From a virus, in the IMG/VR virus record IMGVR_UViG_3300032323_001763, positions 1-25,168 of that record: a stretch of DNA of 25,168 bases; one strand, written 5' to 3'. The position numbers and the translations under genes are program-made. The notes beneath the pieces were generated by a model that was given only the letters and a program-made list of their open reading frames with translations, did not search any database and was not told where the DNA came from. This document shows positions 5,601-11,670 of this stretch, one piece after another. Within the stretch, counting starts at the first letter, position 1. Each line of letters opens with the position of its first letter.

Positions 5601-5866
5601 TATTCTTCTATTTTATCGTTATTACTTTTTGACTTTCCTTTCAAACTCATTATTCTACCAGCCGTTGTGATACCAAATGCGCCTAATGTCAGCAACATAA
5701 AACCATCAAAGATAAACTCCTTGATAACCAACTCCTTGCTCATAATGCCTGTTACCACATCTACAATCAATATGAATACCATTGCAAAAAATGCAACAAC
5801 ACCCACAAACGCTTGTTCATTGATGTTGTTATCATCTGATATTAACTCTCTAAATAATTTTCTCAT
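5600..5866 (-). CDS. Holin-like two-TM protein
   Basis: 88 aa. TM1 spans about residues 19-41 (AFVGVVAFFAMVFILIVDVV) and TM2 about 51-73 (FIFDGFMLLTLGAFGITTAG). A short acidic N-terminus precedes them, and a hydrophilic charged tail (KGKSKSNNDKIEE) ends the protein. Length, two TMs, charged C-terminus and direct coupling to the endolysin (shared base at 5600) fit a class II holin, which forms the membrane lesions that release endolysin. Sequence alone does not prove holin activity. Confidence 0.65.
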   Translation of the reverse strand: MRKLFRELISDDNNINEQAFVGVVAFFAMVFILIVDVVTGIMSKELVIKEFIFDGFMLLTLGAFGITTAGRIMSLKGKSKSNNDKIEE

Positions 5867-5867
5867 T

Positions 5868-6425
5868 TTACTTTAATTTTAAAAAATTTAACCTCGGCCG
5901 CGATGGTAATGCAATATCAAACTGCCATCCCAAACTTGGCTCTTTTTGATTATCATCCTTTGGACATTCTTCATTTATTTTGAAAAACATAATATCCCCA
6001 GTATAATCATCCTTTCGTACTACATATGTTGATAAATCAACCGCTACAACTTCTTTATTTGCATATGAGTAATAAATCCAAGCACCCTCCATTGACCTTC
6101 GCAATAACCATTCGGTAATCGAATCCAGTGTTTCATCGCGCACAAGTTCCTTTTCAACTATTGTTCTATATTCAACAAACCTTTCTGTGTAAAACAGCAA
6201 TAAAGTATCGCGCATTGCAATGATTGAATCCTTCACTTTTGTCTGTTGCTTGAAATTTGCAATTTTCAATTTCTGTGAATCGAATATTGCGTTTATTGTA
6301 TCAGCTTGCGCCTTGGTAAGAATTACAACCGAATCGCCATCAATTACCGTCTGAAATGGGTAGCGTGATTGGCTGAAACTCAAACTGCTTACCACTAGAC
6401 TGCCTACGAACAACATCTTTTTCAT
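5868..6425 (-). CDS. Exported protein, second spanin-like partner
   Basis: 185 aa from the ATG at 6425, which puts a signal peptide first (MKKMLFVGSLVVSSLSFSQS). The next part (GDSVVILTKAQADTINAIFDSQKLKI) matches DTVIVFKIEQGRK...KL of the gene at 4194-4643, a motif I have seen in many Bacteroidota phage proteins. A coiled coil follows to about residue 100. A C-terminal globular stretch rich in Tyr, Asp and Lys replaces the TM of its paralogue. It overlaps the upstream TM/coiled-coil gene by 86 nt in a different frame, an Rz/Rz1-like embedded arrangement. Role inferred: envelope disruption, or a periplasmic partner of that protein. Confidence 0.5.
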   Translation of the reverse strand: MKKMLFVGSLVVSSLSFSQSRYPFQTVIDGDSVVILTKAQADTINAIFDSQKLKIANFKQQTKVKDSIIAMRDTLLLFYTERFVEYRTIVEKELVRDETLDSITEWLLRRSMEGAWIYYSYANKEVVAVDLSTYVVRKDDYTGDIMFFKINEECPKDDNQKEPSLGWQFDIALPSRPRLNFLKLK

Positions 6426-6729
6426 TTTGCAACTCTTTTTTAATATCCTTAACCACACTGCGTGTTGAATCTAAATCGCCAATAACTTCCGAAACCATTG
6501 ATTGTAAATTCTCTTTATCCTCCGCCAACTCCGCGTTCTCCTCTTTGAGATCCGAAACAGTTGTAGACAATTTTTTATTCTCCGATGTCAACTGCTTATT
6601 CTCCGTAGTTAACCTATTGTTATCATCAACAACAACAACATGCGAATGACCGGATGAAAACACTTGTAAACAAACCAGTACAACAAATCCTGCAATTGAA
6701 CCCAAAATGATTCTTTTTGTTTTTTTCAT
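6340..6729 (-). CDS. TM plus coiled-coil protein, second i-spanin-like
   Basis: 129 aa. The N-terminal TM (RIILGSIAGFVVLVCLQVF) is followed by a strongly heptad-like coiled coil (NNRLTTENKQLTSENKKL to about residue 105) and a short non-coiled end. This is the inner-membrane spanin topology. Its 3' end overlaps the next, exported gene by 86 nt. With 4627-4974 it gives two such overlapping pairs on either side of the holin and endolysin genes. Confidence 0.5.
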   Translation of the reverse strand: MKKTKRIILGSIAGFVVLVCLQVFSSGHSHVVVVDDNNRLTTENKQLTSENKKLSTTVSDLKEENAELAEDKENLQSMVSEVIGDLDSTRSVVKDIKKELQNEKDVVRRQSSGKQFEFQPITLPISDGN

Positions 6730-6730
6730 C

Positions 6731-6976
6731 TTATCGTTTTTTTGACAAGAATATCATAATCATTTCTTTTAATGACTTTGCGTTTTCGGTTGATTGCTCA
6801 ATAGTTTTTTCAAAACCATCCCTATACTCCGTTTCCAATTCTTCAACGCGAGCCTTCAATTCATCTTCCGACTTCATCAATCTATTCAAAAATGTCCAAC
6901 ACAAATAACCAAGTGCAAGGACTGCAAAGCCCAAGACACCATATTGTGTTAATACCTCAAATGGACCAAAAGACAT
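6731..6976 (-). CDS. Small one-TM protein, holin/BhlA-like topology
   Basis: 81 aa. The TM is at about residues 10-30 (YGVLGFAVLALGYLCWTFL), followed by a basic loop and an amphipathic charged helix. It is paralogous to the next gene upstream (6976-7164): both have YG-(L/I)G-A-LALGY--W-F--R. BhlA/UviB-type holin-like proteins have the same layout of short N-terminus, one TM and charged helical tail, but I cannot confirm membership. Starts by ATG/TAA overlap with its paralogue. Confidence 0.55.
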   Translation of the reverse strand: MSFGPFEVLTQYGVLGFAVLALGYLCWTFLNRLMKSEDELKARVEELETEYRDGFEKTIEQSTENAKSLKEMIMIFLSKKR

Positions 6977-7164
6977 TATTTCTTGCGTTTTTTCGATTCT
7001 TTTAACTGCTCCGCCAACCTATCCTTCTCCGCGAGATGGCGTTTGATGAAAATCCATGCAACATAGCCCAATGCCAATGCCGCTAAACCAATCGGGCCAT
7101 AATCACCCAATTGATTGAAAATGCCAAAATCTGGCGCTGTTTGTTCAACCGCTGTTGTGTCCAT
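6976..7164 (-). CDS. Small one-TM protein, paralogue of 6731-6976
   Basis: 62 aa. A short acidic N-terminus is followed by a TM (GPIGLAALALGYVAWIFI, about residues 24-41) and a basic tail (KRHLAEKDRLAEQLKESKKRKK). The TM core matches its neighbour closely, so the two arose by tandem duplication and then diverged in tail length. Function is unknown; holin-like or a virion membrane protein are both reasonable. Confidence 0.55.
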   Translation of the reverse strand: MDTTAVEQTAPDFGIFNQLGDYGPIGLAALALGYVAWIFIKRHLAEKDRLAEQLKESKKRKK

Positions 7165-7170
7165 TTTATT

Positions 7171-7854
7171 CTATTTTTTCTTGTATGCATTATATCCAAC
7201 GTACAATGCTCCGATTATCAATCCAATACCTATCACATAAGTCAATCTGCGCTTCATAGCTCGATTGTACGCGCGTTCATCAATCAAAGTGTATGTGAAC
7301 TTATTGCCATACAAATCGCGATGTTTACGCGCAAGTTTCATGAACGTTTCAAAGTCATCAGATTTTTGAAAAACCTGGCAACCTGCCGACCATGTATTTA
7401 CATCCTTCGAATCCTTGCCCGCCTTGTGAATATTTATACCAAACAACCCCGTTTCCTCACGACCATTATTGAAGTCAAGAATTGCATTGCGGTCATAATC
7501 ACGAATTACAGTCACTGGTTTTCTTTGAACCAATGCATCATATTGATTTTTGTGCTTACCAATAATATAGGTATCAACCCACTGACCTTCTTTTAATATC
7601 GCGGTTCCAAGTGTAGAGAGGGGATTTTTCAAGTAGTATGTTCCCGGGTCGGTTGTTGCTGTGAAATATTTACCTTCCCAATCCCCTTTATCTGTTTTCC
7701 AAAACGCATAAATCAAGTCATCAAACTTGTTCGGCACGGTTGAATCCTTACGAACACCAACGATGTTCAATTGATACGGCTTATCATAAATGATATAACC
7801 TTTATTGCGTAACGATGCAATAAGTGCGCGAATTGATTTTGCCTCTATCTGCAT
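7171..7854 (-). CDS. L,D-transpeptidase-like protein with C-terminal TM
   Basis: 227 aa. The region GINIHKAG (139-146) followed by WSAGCQVF (155-162) gives His143 and Cys159 16 residues apart. This resembles the H-x14-17-S-x-G-C catalytic motif of YkuD L,D-transpeptidases, though the usual residues after the Cys differ. Upstream, TTDPGTYYLKNP and AILKEGQW are features I associate with this family in Bacteroidota phages. The last 25 residues form a TM (LTYVIGIGLIIGALYVGY) ending in NAYKKK. A tail-anchored peptidoglycan-acting enzyme would sit on a membrane, either the host inner membrane or a virion membrane. Hydrolase or transpeptidase activity cannot be told apart here. Confidence 0.65.
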   Translation of the reverse strand: MQIEAKSIRALIASLRNKGYIIYDKPYQLNIVGVRKDSTVPNKFDDLIYAFWKTDKGDWEGKYFTATTDPGTYYLKNPLSTLGTAILKEGQWVDTYIIGKHKNQYDALVQRKPVTVIRDYDRNAILDFNNGREETGLFGINIHKAGKDSKDVNTWSAGCQVFQKSDDFETFMKLARKHRDLYGNKFTYTLIDERAYNRAMKRRLTYVIGIGLIIGALYVGYNAYKKK

Positions 7855-7855
7855 C

Positions 7856-8191
7856 TTACCTGCGTGTTTGGATTAATATTTGGTCTAACTTCTCATCCAT
7901 GCGACTCATGTCAGATTCTAATTTCTGAATCTTATCCTCCAACGTCTTAACTTCAACTTTGTTAACGCCTTTAAAAACATCAACCTCCTGTATATCATCC
8001 TTTATTGTTGATACATCCGACTTTACCTCTTTGATATCTTGCGTATGTTCATTCAATGTCGCTTGCGTTTTGTAGTAAAACCCATACCCAACAGACAATG
8101 CACATGCAACAGCAACAAATCCCGATATGAAATTAGTCATAACCGTTGCTTTCTTCAAGTGTTTTTCAAGAGTTACGTGTTCTGCGTTCAT
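7856..8191 (-). CDS. TM and coiled-coil protein
   Basis: 111 aa. After about 17 hydrophilic residues, a TM spans about 18-40 (TNFISGFVAVACALSVGYGF). A long coiled coil then runs to the end (DIKEVKSDVSTIKDDIQEVD, VKTLEDKIQKLESDMSRMDE). It is coupled directly to the L,D-transpeptidase-like gene (1-nt gap). Such proteins often sit in phage lysis or late modules, either as a spanin-like component or as a stalk for an assembly. No family recognised. Confidence 0.55.
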   Translation of the reverse strand: MNAEHVTLEKHLKKATVMTNFISGFVAVACALSVGYGFYYKTQATLNEHTQDIKEVKSDVSTIKDDIQEVDVFKGVNKVEVKTLEDKIQKLESDMSRMDEKLDQILIQTRR

Positions 8192-8192
8192 T

Positions 8193-8759
8193 TTAGAATG
8201 TTTTATTTAAGACGAAAATATCCGGGTGTATTGAATTCGATGTACTAGCCGCACCCCATTGCGCAGTTACATTTAATGTATTTGGTATGGTTGTATCGAA
8301 AGTTGTTGAATTTGTGCTAGTAAAAGAGAATCCTTGTTGCTGACTATTCGATTGTTTTATATCATAGAAAGTTCCAAAAGAAACTATTGATGCAACGCCA
8401 GGACCTCCAATTGCGCGAATTGTGAAATCTAGTGTTAACAACCAAATACCATTGGTTATTGCCGGGAGTGTTTGAGCATTGGATGTTGAAAGGACAACGG
8501 AGTCTGATTTTACTCGGAAATTAAGTGTGGCGTTATTTAATGAAGATAAAAGGCCCATGAATTGACCTTGAAACGTATCGCCAGGTTTAAATGCATTTGC
8601 AGGCACACTCAATGTGCCTACACCTGTATCTATTAATGTTGATTCTGCTGTTGTATTAGTAATGGTAATATTATTTCCGGTTTGCGCAAACAACCCATAG
8701 TTCAAAGGCAATCCCCCTGGACCATATAATCCTCCCGCTTGAAAACCAAATTCACCCAT
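8193..8759 (-). CDS. Putative virion spike/fibre protein (EFGFQA type)
   Basis: 188 aa, Ser/Thr/Asn/Gly-rich and beta-dominated with very few charged residues, as in phage spike or head-decoration jelly-rolls. It begins MGEFGFQAGG, closely matching MSEFGFQATG of the two YadA-like fibres at 11671-15518, so the first 8-10 residues are probably a common virion-attachment peptide. The rest has no YadA repeats. It is separated from those fibres by the glycan-modification cluster. Receptor binding or surface decoration is inferred. Confidence 0.55.
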   Translation of the reverse strand: MGEFGFQAGGLYGPGGLPLNYGLFAQTGNNITITNTTAESTLIDTGVGTLSVPANAFKPGDTFQGQFMGLLSSLNNATLNFRVKSDSVVLSTSNAQTLPAITNGIWLLTLDFTIRAIGGPGVASIVSFGTFYDIKQSNSQQQGFSFTSTNSTTFDTTIPNTLNVTAQWGAASTSNSIHPDIFVLNKTF

Positions 8760-8765
8760 TTTTAA

Positions 8766-8999
8766 TTAATCGCCCAAAACCTCAGAGAGTGGTATTTCTC
8801 TGATTAACCTCGGGCCTTTTTCATCTAGTTTATAAACCCAGAATTTCATTGTAAACGTATCATCGACTGGTTTAATCATAATAAACAAATCTTTGTGTGT
8901 GCAATTCAATTCCGTTGCTAACTTTTCCAATGTGTTTTGAATAGTATCATGAACAATTTGTTCCGTATTAATCAACCCACCTAATAAATTTCCAAACAT
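8766..8999 (-). CDS. Hypothetical protein
   Basis: 77 aa. The N-terminus MFGNLLGGLINTEQIVHDTI is mildly amphipathic. A small alpha/beta part follows (LNCTHKDLFIMIKPVDD, FWVYKLDEKGPRLIREIPL). No TM of convincing length and no recognised family. It lies between the LEA2-like gene and the spike gene with short spacers, consistent with co-transcription of late genes. Confidence 0.5.
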   Translation of the reverse strand: MFGNLLGGLINTEQIVHDTIQNTLEKLATELNCTHKDLFIMIKPVDDTFTMKFWVYKLDEKGPRLIREIPLSEVLGD

Positions 9000-9021
9000 A
9001 CTTATTGATTTTAATTGTTAA

Positions 9022-9528
9022 TTATTTTTTACCCCCTATTAACGCAGGGAAAGTTTGTGTCCATTCGTATGGATAAGGCACAGGAATTGTAAAAATACCC
9101 AATTTAACTCTAAATGTTGACTCCATGCGGATTCTCAACTTTTGTTTCTGCGATAATGCCTTCAATAAATTGTCTTTGAATTTGTAAAACATATCGCGCG
9201 GATCTACTGTGATGTCCAGTGGAATGTCTGAAATTGAGTTTGCTTTCAACACAACAGGCACATCTGACTTGATAGTCGTAATGAATCTATCGTCTACATA
9301 GATTTTATACTCCTGACCAACCAAGTTGATGTCAATGTCCGTATTGTTGTTGTAGGCATAGACAACGGAGAATGTTACGGACTGCAACGATGCTTTCTTT
9401 ACAACGAAAGATTTCAGTTCGTAGGTGTTCTTCATCAATTTATCATATTGCTTTTTTAACCACAAACCTGTAGTTACTGTTACACCTGCAACGGCTGCTA
9501 GCAATACATATTTCCACTTTTTATTCAT
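9022..9528 (-). CDS. Membrane-anchored LEA2/WHy-domain-like protein
   Basis: 168 aa. An N-terminal TM (KYVLLAAVAGVTVTTGLWL, residues about 6-24) precedes a beta-sandwich-like region. The segment VTFSVVYAYNNNTDIDINLV followed by YKIYVDDRFITTI, and the later SISDIPLDITVD, follow the pattern of LEA type-2 / WHy domains (hydrophobic-strand N-P/N-N pairs, then l-VyV-g-). These domains are found in plant stress proteins and in some bacterial and archaeal exported proteins. Function in viruses is not established. With its TM it would face the periplasm or one side of a virion membrane. Confidence 0.6.
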   Translation of the reverse strand: MNKKWKYVLLAAVAGVTVTTGLWLKKQYDKLMKNTYELKSFVVKKASLQSVTFSVVYAYNNNTDIDINLVGQEYKIYVDDRFITTIKSDVPVVLKANSISDIPLDITVDPRDMFYKFKDNLLKALSQKQKLRIRMESTFRVKLGIFTIPVPYPYEWTQTFPALIGGKK

Positions 9529-9565
9529 CTCATCTTTGAATCAATATTTTACTAATTATCCTTAT

Positions 9566-10396
9566 TTATTTTCTGTATTTAAACTTTTCAAAATACCATG
9601 TGTAGTTGTTATACAACCACTCACAAATATCTTGTCCTAAAATTTGTTTATAATCCGGTTGCTCCATCGATAATGTTGTGCGGATGCGATGCAAGTCAGA
9701 TGTTAAACCATAAACTTCATCATCCTCCTTTGTAATCTGTGCAATATTATCAAAATCATGCTCAAATTGTTCAACACCCAAATACTCATAAATGCGTTTC
9801 ATTTCGAGTTCGGGATTGAGGCACAAATCCTCGTATTTAACAAACAATACGTGTGTGTCTTGACCAAGACGTATCATTTCTAAAATGCGTTCAACAGCGC
9901 GCCCAATTGTCGATGTAGTATCCATCCATTCGTCCACTCGTTTGTGAACTATAGTTCCGCGACCCGTGGAATCATCACGAATCGGGTCATGTTTCAATGG
10001 GTTCTTACGATATATCTTTTCGTATGATGCAACAACTGCGCGTAAATCACGAACAAGGCAGATGATTTTTGGTTCTTCGTGTATCTCGGCTAAAAACGGC
10101 CTATACACTCCCCAACCTCTACTCTTGTCCATTACATACTTCTTGTCTGTAATTGCATTGTAAAACCCATACATACCTTCCTTGCAAAACGCCTTAAAAC
10201 CCTCCTCCATCAATTGCGCATCTTGCGCTTGGAATTCTGGTGATGATGTATAATTCGCTCTTGCGCCAAATATCAACTCCAAAACGCCCGATGTGGGTGT
10301 TACGTAAAAATCCGGGTTTTGCCCAAGGATGTTTTGAAACAATGTCGAGCCACTTCTTGGCATCGATGATTGAAAAAATATCTTACTTACTCCCAT
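9566..10396 (-). CDS. PAPS-dependent sulfotransferase
   Basis: Transfers sulfate from PAPS to a hydroxyl or amine acceptor, probably a glycan or lipid. 276 aa, cytosolic. The 5'-phosphosulfate-binding loop is SMPRSGSTLF (11-20). The 3'-phosphate-binding motif is VRDLRAVVASYEKIYR (115-130), with Arg116 and Ser124 in the expected places. The C-terminal half (HVLFVKYEDLCLNPELEMKRI, IYEYLGVE) is typical of the Sulfotransfer family. The start overlaps the GT9-like gene by 14 nt, so the two are translationally coupled and probably act on the same molecule. The acceptor is unknown. Confidence 0.85.
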   Translation of the reverse strand: MGVSKIFFQSSMPRSGSTLFQNILGQNPDFYVTPTSGVLELIFGARANYTSSPEFQAQDAQLMEEGFKAFCKEGMYGFYNAITDKKYVMDKSRGWGVYRPFLAEIHEEPKIICLVRDLRAVVASYEKIYRKNPLKHDPIRDDSTGRGTIVHKRVDEWMDTTSTIGRAVERILEMIRLGQDTHVLFVKYEDLCLNPELEMKRIYEYLGVEQFEHDFDNIAQITKEDDEVYGLTSDLHRIRTTLSMEQPDYKQILGQDICEWLYNNYTWYFEKFKYRK

Positions 10397-11276
10397 CGAA
10401 CATCTCTTTTACTGCATCAATAACCTCATCATCATTGAAAATCTCAGTTTCATCATTGAATGGGAATTCAAGTAAATCACCAACAATGTTGTATTTAGAG
10501 AATACGGAGTTTTTCAATTCAGGTGTTGTTGTTTCCCGATTTGCAATGATATTCTTATTGTTTAAGTATCCGAATTGTTTTGGAGTGTTTGCAACCCACA
10601 ACACAACAGAATCAAGCTGCAATGCCTTTGCAACATGTTGCGCGAATGAATCCATTAACAACCTGCCTTTTGACAACTTGATTAATACCACTAATGCGCG
10701 GAATTCTCCCGATACAGGCGTTGTATTTTGCAATCCAAGTTGGTCTTCACGCTTGATGTGAATAACGTTGTATTTGTCAACTAACGCATCAACAACTTTC
10801 TGTGCTGTTGTGATTGGAATATCGCGAGACCATGAGTATTTAATACCTTGTTCCTGCGCACCACCATTTGTTTGAATAACGAACAAAGGTTTCTCTGATG
10901 CATATTGTTGTGAGTAGAAATCAATCTCGCGTTGAGTAAGATATAATTTCGGTTGTTCGTTGTTATATTTAACATTGAACATTTCACACCAGGTTTCAAT
11001 GAGGTGTTTTTTGCGATTAATGAATGATGTTTCTTGATATGGATTATGCAAGAAAGTGATAACCTCTTGGTTTTCAATATAATCTTGATAAAAATATGGT
11101 AAATTGCCATGCGTAAGACATTTGTCTACGTGTGGATTACAAAGAAACACTTGTGGGTAAGCAGTGATAACGATGAGTTTATCATCGGGATACTGCGTTT
11201 TAATCGCTTCACAGACAGCGGTTGCCATGATTGACTTACCGATACCTCCGTCTATTGAAAAAATGATGTTTTTCAT
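10383..11276 (-). CDS. GT9-like glycosyltransferase (heptosyltransferase fold)
   Basis: 297 aa, two Rossmann-like halves. The N-terminus MKNIIFSIDGGIGKSIMATAV matches the GT9 opening (G--GD-i--t---a-k). The next sections (KLIVITAYPQVFLCNPHVDK; ETWCEMFNV; FVIQTNGGAQ; KGRLLMDSFAQHVAKAL) follow GT9/GT-B architecture, including a nucleotide-sugar pocket with the D-S-F-A-H-A region near residue 215. It would add a sugar to LPS, a capsule or a virus-specific glycan. It is coupled to the sulfotransferase by a 14-nt overlap. The GGIGKS string is not a Walker A motif here. Confidence 0.75.
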   Translation of the reverse strand: MKNIIFSIDGGIGKSIMATAVCEAIKTQYPDDKLIVITAYPQVFLCNPHVDKCLTHGNLPYFYQDYIENQEVITFLHNPYQETSFINRKKHLIETWCEMFNVKYNNEQPKLYLTQREIDFYSQQYASEKPLFVIQTNGGAQEQGIKYSWSRDIPITTAQKVVDALVDKYNVIHIKREDQLGLQNTTPVSGEFRALVVLIKLSKGRLLMDSFAQHVAKALQLDSVVLWVANTPKQFGYLNNKNIIANRETTTPELKNSVFSKYNIVGDLLEFPFNDETEIFNDDEVIDAVKEMFDGSK

Positions 11277-11302
11277 TCCTATTTATTTATTATGGTTAAA
11301 AA

Positions 11303-11635
11303 TTATTGCAAAGCATAAATTTCATCAACTAATGCATCAATAGCCGCTGTGTCTAAATCTGCATATTGTACGCGCCATCCTTCAACGTTTGGTTCAGATG
11401 TTTGCCAATCGGAAAACAATTGATTGAATGTATTGATAGCATGATAGTTCTTTGTTGCTGGGTTACCTTCTGGTTTGAAAGAATAGACATTGTCAATTAC
11501 AGCCTGTGCTTTTGTTAGATCTGCTGTATTGACTTTGATGTTATAGGTGTCGCCAATCAATTGCGTTTCACCATAACCAAAAATATGCAATGTGTTCCAT
11601 TGCGGTGTTACTGTTCCTGTTACTGTTTTTGCCAT
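11303..11635 (-). CDS. Hypothetical protein
   Basis: 110 aa, soluble. A beta-rich N-terminal part (MAKTVTGTVTPQWNTLHIFG) is followed by an alpha-rich C-terminal part ending AAIDALVDEIYALQ. No family recognised. A good promoter -7 element (TATATTTG on the minus strand) lies 18 nt before the start, so this gene is probably the first of the GT9/sulfotransferase transcript. It may be a virion-associated or carrier protein, but that is only positional. Confidence 0.55.
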   Translation of the reverse strand: MAKTVTGTVTPQWNTLHIFGYGETQLIGDTYNIKVNTADLTKAQAVIDNVYSFKPEGNPATKNYHAINTFNQLFSDWQTSEPNVEGWRVQYADLDTAAIDALVDEIYALQ

Positions 11636-11652
11636 GATAATGATTTTATTTA

Positions 11653-11660
11653 CAAATATA
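11653..11660 (-). promoter_or_regulatory. Bacteroidota promoter -7 element
   Basis: Minus-strand TATATTTG fits the TAnnTTTG consensus of Bacteroidota housekeeping promoters. It lies between the end of the fibre gene and the start at 11635 and predicts a short 5' leader. A TTG (11676-11678) lies 15 nt upstream, shorter than the usual 19-21 nt spacing to the -33 element, so the upstream element is uncertain. Confidence 0.5.
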
Positions 11661-11670
11661 ATTTAATTAA

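Noticed and set aside
11220-11276. GGIGKS near the N-terminus of the 10383-11276 product, resembling a Walker A/ParA ATPase
   Set aside because: No Walker B or ParA motifs follow, and the remaining architecture matches a GT9-like glycosyltransferase, where a Gly-rich N-terminal loop is normal.
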